Numbered from the stretch's first letter, positions 7,027 through 16,299 are shown. The stretch is 64,000 nucleotides of DNA from Simiduia litorea (GCF_042853465.1 NZ_AP031497.1:3658001-3722000); one strand, 5' to 3'. Program-made: numbers and translations. The notes: a model not told the origin generated them from the letters alone.

Positions 7027-7938
7027 ATGTTCAACAACCCCATGCTCGCCGATACCTTGACGATGTTCCTGTTGCTGACCGTTGAGCTCACCGCGCTCTT
7101 TCTTTTGATTAGCTACTTTGTCGGTGTGCTGCAGGCCTACATCCCTGCCGCTACAATTCAAAACATACTCAGTGGCAATAAGGGCAAAGGCTACCTTGTG
7201 GCCGGCTTTTTAGGGGCCATTACCCCCTTTTGTTCCTGCTCGACCATTCCATTTTTAAAAGGTCTACTGCGCGCCAATGCTAACTTCGGCAGCATGATGG
7301 TATTTCTATTTGCCAGCCCGCTGCTAAACCCGACGATCATCGGCCTGCTCATGTTTACGTTTGGTTTAAAGGTCGCAGTGTTTTACTTCATGGTTTCCAT
7401 GACGGTGGCCGTGATTGCGGGCTATTTGCTCGACAGCTTTGGCTTTGCACGGTATATCAGGCCAGAGGCTTATATCGCACCGAATGCGTGCGCTCAGAAA
7501 GTTTCATGTTGTGGCGAAGTGCAAATCATTAGCAAGTGGCGACAAATAGCGCAAACCACTTGGCTCGACTTTAAAAAAGTGCTTCCCTATTTATTTGTCG
7601 GCATTGCTATCGGCTCGGTAATTTACGGCTATATGCCCACGGAACTGGTGGCGCGGCTGGCCAGCGATAGCAACCCTTTTGCCATTCCGGTATCTGCAGT
7701 GATCGGTATTCCACTGTATATTCGGGCCGAGGCACTCATTCCACTAAGCGCCGCCTTGGCAAGTAAGGGGATGGGGTTAGGCGCCATAATGGCACTGATC
7801 ATTGGTAGTGCTGGCGCTAGTTTAACGGAAGTCATTTTACTGAAGTCCCTGTTTAAGCATCAGATGATTGTGGCCTTTCTCGGTGTGGTTTTATCCATGG
7901 CCATTGGCGCAGGTTATCTATATTCAGTGCTTTTTTAA
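7027..7938 (+). CDS. ArsP-like permease (PF03773 family)
   Basis: 303 residues from ATG 7027; a TTG nine bases upstream is possible. About eight hydrophobic segments, with the family hallmark TPFCSCSTIPFLKGL after the second and a matching GIPLYIRAEALIPL in the second half. A cytoplasmic loop holds VSCCGE. PF03773 members include ArsP, which exports trivalent organoarsenicals, and related Cu/Zn exporters. The divergent ArsR with a DECC tail and shared palindromes point to thiol-reactive metalloid efflux. Substrate not certain. Confidence 0.82.
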   Translation: MFNNPMLADTLTMFLLLTVELTALFLLISYFVGVLQAYIPAATIQNILSGNKGKGYLVAGFLGAITPFCSCSTIPFLKGLLRANANFGSMMVFLFASPLLNPTIIGLLMFTFGLKVAVFYFMVSMTVAVIAGYLLDSFGFARYIRPEAYIAPNACAQKVSCCGEVQIISKWRQIAQTTWLDFKKVLPYLFVGIAIGSVIYGYMPTELVARLASDSNPFAIPVSAVIGIPLYIRAEALIPLSAALASKGMGLGAIMALIIGSAGASLTEVILLKSLFKHQMIVAFLGVVLSMAIGAGYLYSVLF

Positions 7939-7997
7939 CCGCTGCTGCGCAGATACGAAAAATACCTGGTTGCCACTTCGACCGTCGAGGCTAATTC

Positions 7998-8396
7998 ATG
8001 TTTAAACATTATTTTAAATGTATTAAATTCCTAACCATCACCGGCAACATCGCTATATTTTTTGTCTTCGCCAACAACAGCCACTGGCAATTAGGTGTTT
8101 TGGAATGGTTCCTCGGCGTGATTCTATCGAACGCGCCCATTCTACTTTACACCCCTTGGTTTAAACGCATGGCTGTAGATCTTCAGGGCTCGTGGGCCAA
8201 CCTGTTTTCCTATCTCTCGCCATTATTGGTTGGCGCTGGCGGCGTGCTCACCTATGGAATTATGATAAGCATCGACAACTTTGGTTTCTGGTTGTACTTT
8301 CTTGTACCCTTCGGCCAAGCCGTTGCTTTTAACATTTTATTGGCCTTTGCCATGCAAGCGATGTTGTGGAGCAGCACGCCAAGTCCGCACCATTAA
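7998..8396 (+). CDS. Small membrane protein of unknown function
   Basis: 132 residues with four likely transmembrane helices (about 8-28, 36-54, 66-88, 94-120). No charged catalytic motif stands out and the family is not recognised. It follows the ArsP-like permease by 59 bases on the same strand and may be co-transcribed, though a functional link is not shown. Confidence 0.6.
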   Translation: MFKHYFKCIKFLTITGNIAIFFVFANNSHWQLGVLEWFLGVILSNAPILLYTPWFKRMAVDLQGSWANLFSYLSPLLVGAGGVLTYGIMISIDNFGFWLYFLVPFGQAVAFNILLAFAMQAMLWSSTPSPHH

Positions 8397-8451
8397 AATA
8401 AGCGTAAACCGTTCACCTTCCGAGCCGTTTGCTTCTTTATCGTCACCCGCC

Positions 8452-8496
8452 ATGTCACAAAGCCGACATCTACCTGTCACATTCAGCCTTTAGTGT
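8452..8496 (+). promoter_or_regulatory. Candidate Pho box and promoter
   Basis: Three 7-mers on an 11-bp period, ATGTCAC (8452), CCGACAT (8463) and CTGTCAC (8474), match the PhoB direct-repeat CTGTCAT. A -10-like TAGTGT begins 10 bases after the last repeat (8491-8496), the spacing expected when PhoB replaces the -35 element. The downstream gene belongs to a family often labelled alkaline phosphatase-like, so phosphate control is plausible. Confidence 0.55.
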
Positions 8497-8520
8497 ACTG
8501 CCGTTCTAAAATAAAACGGG

Positions 8521-10254
8521 ATGGCACACATGCAAAAGTCTTTTTCTCTTTTAGTTGGCGCGTTAATGGCATCGTTATTATTAAGCGCCTGTGGCGAAGG
8601 CTCTGATGGCCGCGACGGCACCGTTGGTGCCACTGGTTCGCCTGGGGCAAATGGCGCCGATGGCATCAATGCAGCCAATGGTCATCTGCAACAAATTGGT
8701 CGCTATGACTCTGGCTTGTTTGATGCCGGCGGCGCTGAAATTGTTGCCTTCGATAACAGCACTAACAAACTTTTTGTCGTGAATTCAGGTGCCAACACCA
8801 TCGATGTCGTTGACATCACCAATCCAAGCCAACCTAACAAGCTCACGACGCTTGTGGTTGCAGATCAAGACAGCGCCAGCTTCATCAGCGGCGGAGCCAA
8901 TAGCGTTGCGGTTAAAAATGGCTGGCTCGCTGTAGCCGTTGAAGCGGATAGCAAACAAGACTCCGGTCGCATCTATGTGTACAACACTGGCGACCACAGT
9001 TTCGCCGCCGCGTTTACTACTGGAGCCTTACCAGACATGGTCACCTTTTCCCACGATGGTCAGTATTTACTGAGCGCCAACGAAGGTGAACCGAACAGCG
9101 ATTACAGCAACGACCCTGAAGGCTCTATCACTGTAGTGGATTTATCGGCGGGCGTTTCCTCAGCGATTGTGAATCAGGCCACCTTCACCAACTTTAACGC
9201 CCATCTGGTCGATTTAGTTGACGACGGCGTGCGCATCACTGGCCCAGGTGCGAGTGTTGCGATGGATATAGAGCCTGAGTACATTGCAGTTTCACTAGAC
9301 AACCAAACTGCCTATGTCACCCTGCAAGAAAACAACGCACTGGCTTTAGTTGATATTGCCACGGCAACAGTGACCCACATTGTACCGCTCGGCTATAAGG
9401 ATCACAGCTTGCAAGGCATGGGGTTTGACGGCAATAAAAACGATGACTTTCCAAACATCATGAATCAGCCGATCTTCGGCATGTACATGCCAGATAGCAT
9501 TGCGGCTTACAGCTTTAACGGTAAAACCTATTTAATCACCGCCAACGAGGGCGACGGCCGCGAATATATTTACGCCGCTGATAGTGCTACCTGCACTGGC
9601 GCCGGCCACACGGATTTAGGCGACGACGAGTGCCTAGCCTACGCCGACGAAGTGGCACTGGAAGATTTAAATTTAGACACCAGCGTTTTCACCGCCGATC
9701 AAATTGCCGAGTTGCAAGACGGTAAAGGCTGGGGAGATTTAACTGTGACCAATGCCACCGGCGACGCCGATAGAGATGGTCATTTTGAAAAAATTTATGC
9801 CTTTGGCGCGCGCTCGTTCAGCATCTGGAATGCCGAGGGCGAGATGGTGTTCGATTCGGGCGATCAAATGGAGCAGATCATCGCCGATCAGTCACCCTTG
9901 TTTTTTAATGTATCAAATGACAAAAACAGCACCGACAACCGCAGTGACAACAAAGGCCCAGAACCCGAAGGTGTAGCAATCGGTACGGTATCAGGCCGCA
10001 CCTATGCCTTTATCGGCTTAGAGCGTCAAGGCGGGATTATGGTATTTGATGTCAGCAATCCCTTCGCCCCATCGTTTGTGGAATACACCAGCAACCGCGA
10101 TTTATCTATCGCCCCAGAAGAAGGCGTAGACGCCGGCGACCTTGGCCCAGAAGGCTTGGTATTCGTTAGCGCGGAAGATAGTCCGAACGGCGAAGCACTG
10201 TTAATTGTGGGCAACGAAGTGAGCGGCACTACAACTATTTATCAAGTTCAATAA
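8521..10254 (+). CDS. Choice-of-anchor I / phosphatase-like beta-propeller lipoprotein
   Basis: 577 residues. A signal peptide ends in the lipobox LLSAC, with the lipidated Cys at 24, followed by a collagen-like Gly-rich linker (about 25-50, GSDGRDG and similar). The rest is a predicted seven-bladed propeller with repeats such as NKLFVVNSGANTIDVVDI and YLLSANEGEPNSDY. It has ITANEGDGREY, PEPEGVAIG and the EEGVDAGDLGPEGL end block typical of choice-of-anchor I proteins. That family is often annotated as alkaline phosphatase, but activity is unproven. Expected on the outer membrane facing the periplasm or surface. Monocistronic, behind a Pho box and before a strong terminator. The ATG at 8530 is an alternative start. 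Confidence 0.85.
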   Translation: MAHMQKSFSLLVGALMASLLLSACGEGSDGRDGTVGATGSPGANGADGINAANGHLQQIGRYDSGLFDAGGAEIVAFDNSTNKLFVVNSGANTIDVVDITNPSQPNKLTTLVVADQDSASFISGGANSVAVKNGWLAVAVEADSKQDSGRIYVYNTGDHSFAAAFTTGALPDMVTFSHDGQYLLSANEGEPNSDYSNDPEGSITVVDLSAGVSSAIVNQATFTNFNAHLVDLVDDGVRITGPGASVAMDIEPEYIAVSLDNQTAYVTLQENNALALVDIATATVTHIVPLGYKDHSLQGMGFDGNKNDDFPNIMNQPIFGMYMPDSIAAYSFNGKTYLITANEGDGREYIYAADSATCTGAGHTDLGDDECLAYADEVALEDLNLDTSVFTADQIAELQDGKGWGDLTVTNATGDADRDGHFEKIYAFGARSFSIWNAEGEMVFDSGDQMEQIIADQSPLFFNVSNDKNSTDNRSDNKGPEPEGVAIGTVSGRTYAFIGLERQGGIMVFDVSNPFAPSFVEYTSNRDLSIAPEEGVDAGDLGPEGLVFVSAEDSPNGEALLIVGNEVSGTTTIYQVQ

Positions 10255-10277
10255 TTTCAATTTCTCAAGCCTTGACA

Positions 10278-10298
10278 GCCCAGCTTCGCTGGGCTTTT
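10278..10298 (+). terminator. Rho-independent terminator
   Basis: GCCCAG-CTTCG-CTGGGC followed by TTTT, 23 bases after the propeller lipoprotein stop. Confidence 0.85.
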
Positions 10299-10616
10299 AA
10301 ACTGAAGAACACTTACAACAGGGTATTTCAAGCCCAGTTAGCCGTTCAAAAACCTTATGCAACTATTGATCTATATAACTACAGTAGTTCCAGCACTGTA
10401 ATTTATAGATAAGCTTTGCAAACAAGGCAAAGCTTCGCTCCTTGCTTAGTACTTTTACCATAACTCTTACCTTATTAACCAACGAACGCCCTATTGGCGA
10501 AAACTAAATATCCGGATAGTTTCGGTATTTGTTACATCTGCTTGACGCTCTATCTTCTATCACATTACCGCAATCAACATACGACGCACCTAACTCAAAT
10601 CATCAAGGATGACATT
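10299..10616. other. Intergenic stretch, AT-rich, no gene seen
   Basis: AT-rich, with a short imperfect hairpin near 10405-10445 (AAGCTTTGCAAACAAGGCAAAGCTT). A TTG-started in-frame extension of the next gene runs back to 10494 but has no ribosome site and poor coding character. Probably holds the promoter of the next gene. Confidence 0.4.
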
Positions 10617-11048
10617 ATGACTATTGATCACATCACCATCATTACCAAAACCTCTTCCGCACCCTATGCCAGCTCCAGCATGAAAGTTGGCGCCATTGTC
10701 TATGTAGGTGGCGAACCTGTTGCAACCACCGAAACGATTGCAGCCAGTGGTGTTAGCCAAAAAAACCTATCGCTACGCAATCAACTCAACCCCTCTGATA
10801 TCACATTAGATGGCATTGAGTTTTATATTGAGGCAGGAGGAGATCCTACGGATGCTTGGCTACCAGGAGCTGTCTATGTCTATGCTTCAAATGCTGACGG
10901 AGCTCTGTTGAGCTTTATTTGCGGCATAAGCGCATGGCCTGAGGAGCTATGGATGAGCCGTGACCCAGCAGATCCAATTCACGCCGCACCACCCGCCATA
11001 GCGAACTACAACTTAGGCACGGTTTATCGGTTAAGCCAAAGCAAGTAA
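10617..11048 (+). CDS. Hypothetical protein, 143 residues
   Basis: Start at ATG 10617 (MTIDHITIITKT) with CAAGGATGA eight bases upstream. The frame is open further upstream but lacks a ribosome site. The product is a soluble, beta-rich single domain with no signal peptide and acidic/aromatic patches (GDPTDAWLPGAVYVYAS). Family not recognised. It stands alone, followed by a 10-bp inverted repeat. Confidence 0.6.
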   Translation: MTIDHITIITKTSSAPYASSSMKVGAIVYVGGEPVATTETIAASGVSQKNLSLRNQLNPSDITLDGIEFYIEAGGDPTDAWLPGAVYVYASNADGALLSFICGISAWPEELWMSRDPADPIHAAPPAIANYNLGTVYRLSQSK

Positions 11049-11071
11049 AAATGACTGAAGTTTAATAACTA

Positions 11072-11100
11072 GCAATCAAGGACTAACCTTCCTTGATTGC
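11072..11100. terminator. Hairpin after the hypothetical gene, likely terminator
   Basis: Perfect 10-bp arms GCAATCAAGG and CCTTGATTGC with a 9-base loop. No immediate T-run on either side, so termination is probable rather than certain. Confidence 0.5.
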
Positions 11101-11258
11101 ACTATAAATTTTCCTCTCACATTAACTAAATAGTTTAATGCAATAAAATTATTCACTCAGTTGAACATCGAAAAATCGCTAACGTTTATCTTATCTATCT
11201 TTAACTATTTCTGCTGCCAACTTGTCTTAGCAACAAAGACATACCGATAAGATAAAAA

Positions 11259-12047
11259 TTAACGGTACAGCTGTGGGTTGTTGTTTCGGAAGTCGGAAAG
11301 AATACGAAGAAATTCACCTGATGCATACATATCCTCAATTACCTCGCTCACTCGAGCAATATCGGTACTCAGCGCTGATTTTTTCGATATTGAAATAAAG
11401 GTTGGCGAGCTATCCAGCACGTGAAAAGACGATTTTTCGATAACTTGACTGAATCCAAGCTTACTGATCACAAGATCTGCGCTGTAGTTTGTTGCAGACA
11501 CCGCATCCACTCGTTCGCGAACGAGCATTTTAAATGCCTGATCAAGGGAACTCACTTCCTCTAATTGAAAAAAACCCGCTGGCGCTTGATCGAGCAAACG
11601 AAACTGCTTGGCACCACGCAAGATACCGATAGTAAGATTTTCCAAATCGGAAAACTTGCTGATAACGCGCGACCCTTTGCGCACATAGATAGATTTTTCA
11701 ATAGAGTCACTGTACAAAAACATATGTAGCGTTTGGCGACGCTCTGGCGAATCCAATAATCCCGCCATGACATCAACAAAGCCACCTTCCAACATCATCA
11801 AACAGCGCTTAAGGGGCGTATCTCCGGTGAACCGCAGCACCACACCCAAACGCGCGAATACGGCTTTGGCCACTTCAACATTTTCGCCCGTTATCTCGCC
11901 ATTAGAACCAATCACTTGCATAGGGGGGTAATGGTCTATGCACATAGTTACCGAATCTGGAAGCTCTGCAGATGCGCTAAAGGCAGTTAAGCACAAGATC
12001 CAACAAAGGAACCACCTTTTTGCTGTGCAAGTGTCTTTTGCTTGCAT
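11259..12047 (-). CDS. Periplasmic solute-binding protein (SBP_bac_3 type)
   Basis: 262 residues with a signal peptide cleaved around AFSASA-E (about 28). The mature protein begins LPDSVTMCIDHYPPMQVI, the usual first strand of family 3 binding proteins, with GENVEVAKAVFARLG and GFVDVMAGLLDSPER next. Such stand-alone proteins in marine gammaproteobacteria are often not linked to an ABC permease, and none is adjacent here, so the ligand and role are unknown. Two Cys (in MCIDH and KRCLMML) could form a disulfide. Confidence 0.75.
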   Translation of the reverse strand: MQAKDTCTAKRWFLCWILCLTAFSASAELPDSVTMCIDHYPPMQVIGSNGEITGENVEVAKAVFARLGVVLRFTGDTPLKRCLMMLEGGFVDVMAGLLDSPERRQTLHMFLYSDSIEKSIYVRKGSRVISKFSDLENLTIGILRGAKQFRLLDQAPAGFFQLEEVSSLDQAFKMLVRERVDAVSATNYSADLVISKLGFSQVIEKSSFHVLDSSPTFISISKKSALSTDIARVSEVIEDMYASGEFLRILSDFRNNNPQLYR

Positions 12048-12411
12048 GCACCAACCTCAGCCAATTGATTTTTATATAACTAGAACAAGATTATAGTGGC
12101 GAGCGCCTTTCTGAGACAGCATAGATAAGAATAGGCGCTCTAGTGGCTGGCAAAAAGGGCTCAGTCGGTCATCAATGGGCATCACGACAACCACAAGGCT
12201 TTACTCCGCACCTCGAACCACTATTAACGCTGCAACGATCCTATCTGCGCCAGCCCGCTAACGGGGGTAAAATCACAACTCCCGACAGATATTAAATTAC
12301 CATGTCTTTTAATGGCTAGGTTAGAGAATAATCATAATTTGATAGGTAAACATGGGTGCGGGCATGCGAACCTAGGCCACAGTAAAACCAGTCACAGCTA
12401 GGGGTAAAACC
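12048..12411. other. Intergenic stretch with one inverted repeat
   Basis: Contains arms GAGCGCCT (12101-12108) and AGGCGCTC (12133-12140), each next to a TAGTGGC. The rest is AT-rich near 12280-12350 with TATAAT-like words. No convincing gene or RNA. Confidence 0.35.
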
Positions 12412-12561
12412 ATGCCTATTTACAAAAACTTACCCATTCATGGAGAGTCGCCACCAAGCAGAATGGAAAGAGTGTTCAAAGGGAATTCGATGATGGCGCA
12501 AAGTAAGTTTAAAGACGACGACAGGGTGACATCTCTGCATTTACCGGTTTTTCGCTACTAA
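12412..12561 (+). CDS. Possible small gene, 49 residues
   Basis: ATG 12412, preceded by AGGGGTAAAACC, opens a 49-codon frame (MPIYKNLPIHGE ... HLPVFRY) that is basic and Met/Ser-rich, ending at 12561 and overlapping the end of the convergent membrane gene by four bases. No family is recognised; it may be spurious. Confidence 0.25.
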   Translation: MPIYKNLPIHGESPPSRMERVFKGNSMMAQSKFKDDDRVTSLHLPVFRY

Positions 12562-12860
12562 GGAATAATATCCACATCATCAACACCTCGGCGCAACAAG
12601 CCAAATAGAGACCGAACTAACCAAAGCAAAATTTCTACTGGCAATTCGATTAAAAATTCGAGCCAGTCAAACCATTGGCTATCCTGATAACGATGCTTCG
12701 GGTCATCGCGCTTACTAGGCCAAACCCAATAGCCAAACAAAAAAGACACCGATGCGATGGCTAAGCCCGCCCACGAAAAACCCACCAGCCACAGGTCGAG
12801 TAGTTGGAATAATCCAAATACAAAAAGAATTATCGCACCCAGTGCACGCACATTCGTCAT
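12558..12860 (-). CDS. Small membrane protein of unknown function
   Basis: 100 residues with two N-terminal transmembrane helices (about 6-24 and 28-46), a charged loop (SKRDDPKHRYQDSQW) and a third amphipathic or membrane helix (about 65-90, LEFLIELPVEILLWLVRSLF). Family not recognised. Alone on this strand, about 200 bases downstream of the DUF1275 gene. Confidence 0.55.
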   Translation of the reverse strand: MTNVRALGAIILFVFGLFQLLDLWLVGFSWAGLAIASVSFLFGYWVWPSKRDDPKHRYQDSQWFDWLEFLIELPVEILLWLVRSLFGLLRRGVDDVDIIP

Positions 12861-13067
12861 TGTTGCTCATCTCCCTAGCTATACAATACGTATCTCTGAC
12901 AACCTACCCTCTGGCTCCAATCCTTACCCACTCTTATCTGCTTTTATCCCCCACCTAACGCACCGTAAAACCGGAAGAGATACACCCGATTTTATTACTC
13001 GTGGAAGACGACAAACAATACCTAGAAATGACGCCATCGGGGTTTAAGTCGAGCGTATTATTCTAAA

Positions 13068-13727
13068 TTACCTAAGGTTTGTAGCATAGACACGATATAC
13101 GGCCGCGAGAGACAGGCAAACAGCCGTGGGAAATAGTAGTGCAAAGAATTGATACTGAGCGTACAGCAAAGCACCCAGCGTACCGCCAACGATGAAACCT
13201 ACAATAATCACAACAAAGAGTTTAGCTTTTCGCTGATCCAAAGGTTCCCCGCGAACAAATGAACCCATCATAATACCCAAGTCTGTAAAAATTCCGGTCA
13301 CATGCGTTGTCCTTATGACCGCGCCGCTGTATGTCGTTGCCAATGCATTCTGCAGCCCGCACGCTGCAGACGCGAAAAAGTGGCCATAAAAATTACCGCC
13401 TGATAACAGCCACAGCGCCAAGATTAACAACGCCGCTTCTGCCACAAGCGCCGTATCATAATGCCGGCCCAACTTTAACGTCGATCCGTGCAACAGAAAT
13501 CCCGCCACCGCTGAACCAACCACAAAAGACAAGAGCACGCCAAACAAGTGCAGCGTATGTTGAAGCGAGGCGCTCAGTAAACTCGTGCCAAGCAGCGTAG
13601 CGGTTCCCGACAGATGAGACACAGATTGATGCTCAAAGCCCAGCAAGCCAATAGCATTCACAACACCAGCAACTAATGCCAGTAGAAACGCGCCTAACTC
13701 AACCCATTTAGGTAATCGTGAGACCAA
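13068..13727 (-). CDS. DUF1275 (YoaK-like) membrane protein
   Basis: About 219 residues and six hydrophobic helices. Family features are LALVAGVVNAIGLLGF in the first helix, SVSHLSGTATLLG, GLQNALATTYSGAVIRTTHVTGIFTDLG in the middle and KLFVVIIVGFIVGGTLGALLY near the end. DUF1275 proteins are inner-membrane proteins of unknown transport or sensing role. A TTG at 13727, preceded by ATAGGGAGTAG, is chosen; an earlier TTG at 13781 would overlap the NUDIX gene. It is the last gene of the run that starts with the Kazal lipoprotein. Confidence 0.78.
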   Translation of the reverse strand: MVSRLPKWVELGAFLLALVAGVVNAIGLLGFEHQSVSHLSGTATLLGTSLLSASLQHTLHLFGVLLSFVVGSAVAGFLLHGSTLKLGRHYDTALVAEAALLILALWLLSGGNFYGHFFASAACGLQNALATTYSGAVIRTTHVTGIFTDLGIMMGSFVRGEPLDQRKAKLFVVIIVGFIVGGTLGALLYAQYQFFALLFPTAVCLSLAAVYRVYATNLR

Positions 13728-13744
13728 CCTACTGCTACTCCCTA

Positions 13745-14521
13745 TTAAAAATCCGGCGCCATTGAGCGGGACATTAACCAAGCTGCCAAATTTGCTTTCG
13801 CCAGATCGGTAAACTGCTCTAGCCCTGCTACTTGCTCCAAGCTAGGCACAGGCATGTGCACCAGCAAACCCTCTTCTTCATCTGCATGGGCGCCAGTAAA
13901 ATCAGCCGGCACCCCCAAATAATTGATTTGCAGGGCACCATTATCGGTTTCTTGCGAAATAGTTACCAACGTACTATCGGGTATCTCCAAATGCAGGCCA
14001 GCCTCTTCTAACACTTCTCGCTGCGCGGTGAGTATTGGATTGTTATTATCGCCTAGCTCATTAACATCGCCGCCGGATAAATGAGCGTGCGTAGGTTTGT
14101 CACAGCCAGGGTTAAAACCGCCACCTAATAAACTTAAAAAACCTGGAAATAGATGGCTACTCGCACTGCGTTTTTGTAATAGTACGCTATTGGTTTTCTG
14201 CGAGAAGGGTAAAACGGTGGCGGCTAAACCGGTGGGCATTTTACCCTGCTGGCGCAAGGCTAACATTTCTGAATAGCGCACCACCCGGTAATACATCTCA
14301 CGTGTTAATTCACCGCTTTCTATATCTATTAGTGCGTGCCACTCATCCACTTTCAAAGTCGTTTGAATCACCTTGGAAAGTGCACGTACTGTATCATCGA
14401 GCGGCAAAAAACCGGCATTAATTAACCGCGGGCTATGTTGAGCGACACCAAGAAAACGCAAGCGCAGCTGATGTGTAACACACCAGTGATTAAGTTGATC
14501 GAGTGAAGGAAGAAAATTCAC
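13745..14521 (-). CDS. NUDIX hydrolase family protein
   Basis: 258 residues. The NUDIX box is split by an insertion: GGGFNPG near 133, then about 30 residues including THAHLSGGDVNELGDNNN, then AQREVLEEAGLHLEI near 166-180, carrying the REVLEE metal-binding helix. The N-terminal 100 residues are a separate domain. The enzyme should cleave a nucleoside-diphosphate-linked substrate, not predictable here. It overlaps the ATPase gene by four bases (ATGA type), so it is translationally coupled to the importer. Confidence 0.75.
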   Translation of the reverse strand: MNFLPSLDQLNHWCVTHQLRLRFLGVAQHSPRLINAGFLPLDDTVRALSKVIQTTLKVDEWHALIDIESGELTREMYYRVVRYSEMLALRQQGKMPTGLAATVLPFSQKTNSVLLQKRSASSHLFPGFLSLLGGGFNPGCDKPTHAHLSGGDVNELGDNNNPILTAQREVLEEAGLHLEIPDSTLVTISQETDNGALQINYLGVPADFTGAHADEEEGLLVHMPVPSLEQVAGLEQFTDLAKANLAAWLMSRSMAPDF

Positions 14522-15294
14522 AGAGCCGACTCCGCAACAATTGATAAGCCTCGCTCAGTTGCCGTGATTTGTGCTTTGATGCGATAGACATCGGCCAGAT
14601 TTTTTTCGGTGAGCACTTGCTCAGGCGTACCATCGGCCACTAACCGGCCTTCATGTAAAAGCAAAATTCGATCGCAAAACCGTGCTGCTAGTGAAAGATC
14701 GTGCAACGCGGCAATAACTAAGCCCGTTTCCGATTTGGTTTTAAGCAGCTGCATAATTTGTAGCTGATGCAAAGGATCTAAAGCCGCAATGGGTTCATCG
14801 GCCAGCCAAATATCGGCTACTGTGGCAAAAAGGCGCGCACATTGTACCCGCCGTAACTCTCCCCCGGATAATGTATCTACGGATCGCTCAGCTAACGTCT
14901 CTACGTCGGCAGCCTGCAAGGCCATGCGAATTAACGCAGCATCGACTTTTAACGCCGCATCAATGCTTCCGGTGTGCGGCAAGCGCCCAAGTGCCACCAG
15001 CGCTTCCGCGCTAATCGACCAAGCCGGCGCTTCTTGTTGAGCCAACAACGCGAGTGTTTTCGCACGCGCTTTAGCAGGCCATGCAGCGAGCTTTTTCTGG
15101 TTTAATATAACGTCGCCTTGGCTCGGTGTTATCAACCCGGATAAACATTTAAGTAACGTGCTCTTACCTGCGCCGTTCGGCCCGATCAAACCGATAAACT
15201 CGCCGTTGGCTGCGCTAAAGCTGACATCTTTCAACAGTGCTTTATCAGCCACGCTGAAACCTAGGTGTTGACCTTCAAGCCCTGCCACAATCAA
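14518..15294 (-). CDS. ABC importer ATPase, BtuD/FecE type
   Basis: 258 residues: Walker A GPNGAGKSTLLK (about 38-49), Q-loop LLAQQEAP, signature TLSGGELRRVQ (about 143-153), Walker B IWLADEPIAAL (about 162-172) and H-loop ALHDLSLA (about 198). This is the energy subunit of a class II importer for vitamin B12, heme or ferric siderophore. It lies 27 bases after the permease. Confidence 0.9.
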   Translation of the reverse strand: MIVAGLEGQHLGFSVADKALLKDVSFSAANGEFIGLIGPNGAGKSTLLKCLSGLITPSQGDVILNQKKLAAWPAKARAKTLALLAQQEAPAWSISAEALVALGRLPHTGSIDAALKVDAALIRMALQAADVETLAERSVDTLSGGELRRVQCARLFATVADIWLADEPIAALDPLHQLQIMQLLKTKSETGLVIAALHDLSLAARFCDRILLLHEGRLVADGTPEQVLTEKNLADVYRIKAQITATERGLSIVAESAL

Positions 15295-15321
15295 TCCTTC
15301 TTCTCATGTTGTTTGGAAGCG

Positions 15322-16299
15322 TCAAACCATGTGACGCTTACCTTTAACCAGTAAATAGATAAAAAACGGCGCCCCCAACAGAGCGGTCACCACACCGAGT
15401 TTCAATTCGCGCACAAGGTCGATATGGCGCACGAGAATATCCGCGGAAAGCAATAGCAAGGCGCCGCCAAGGGCCGAGTAAACTAACAATTTACCCGGCT
15501 GATGATCGGCCCAGCTGCGCAGTAAATGCGGCACCATCAAACCGATAAAACCAATGGCACCACTCACCGCCACCCCCCCGCCCACGGCAAGGGCGATGCC
15601 CGCTAACAACAACACGCGTTCGCGCGTGCCGTCAAAACCCAAACTGGTTGCCGTGTCATCACCCAAGGTGAGCGCATCGAGATACGCCTTGCGCGTAAAA
15701 ATCAGGACCATACCCAACACGCAGGTGGGCAGAGCAATGGCGACATGATCCATGGAGCGGTTCGCCAAAGAGCCCATCAACCAGAAAATAATTTCCTGTA
15801 GGGCAAATAAGTTCTTCGAAAAATTCAGCGCCACAGCAACCAGGGCACCAAAGAGGGAGTTAAGCGCGACGCCAGCCAGTATTAATACCAGTACACTTTG
15901 GCTGCGGCCCGCTAAGCCGTAAATTGCCAACAACGCTAGTAAGCTGCCGAGCATGGCCGCCGCCGGCAACACCAGCCATCCGAAGGACGTCAGGCCAAAG
16001 TACAGGGTAATTACCGCACCGAGCGCCGCCCCCGAAGACACCCCTAACACCCCGGGCTCCGCCAAGGGGTTGCGCAGTAAACCTTGCATGGCGGCACCGC
16101 TCATACCGAGAGCGGCACCCACCACCAGGGCTAAAAGCGTACGCGGCAGGCGCACATCAAAGACGATACTGCGCGCGGCACTCACCGTGCCGGACCATAG
16201 ATCCTGCGAAGCCTGCCAAACCGACACATCCACTGCCCCCAAGGTAAGCGACAAAACCACCAAAAAAAGCAGACCAACAACCAATAACACACTCTTCAA
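15322..16299 (-). CDS. ABC importer permease, FecCD/BtuC type
   Basis: 325 residues and about ten transmembrane helices. Family blocks are DVRLPRTLLALVVGAALGMSGAAMQGLLRNPLAEPGVLGVSSGAALG near the N-terminus (residues about 48-95) and VSGAIGFIGLMVPHLLR near 245, which includes the coupling helix. It exports nothing; it imports an iron chelate, heme or corrinoid handed over by the adjacent binding protein. Its start overlaps the end of the binding-protein gene by four bases. Confidence 0.92.
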   Translation of the reverse strand: MKSVLLVVGLLFLVVLSLTLGAVDVSVWQASQDLWSGTVSAARSIVFDVRLPRTLLALVVGAALGMSGAAMQGLLRNPLAEPGVLGVSSGAALGAVITLYFGLTSFGWLVLPAAAMLGSLLALLAIYGLAGRSQSVLVLILAGVALNSLFGALVAVALNFSKNLFALQEIIFWLMGSLANRSMDHVAIALPTCVLGMVLIFTRKAYLDALTLGDDTATSLGFDGTRERVLLLAGIALAVGGGVAVSGAIGFIGLMVPHLLRSWADHQPGKLLVYSALGGALLLLSADILVRHIDLVRELKLGVVTALLGAPFFIYLLVKGKRHMV

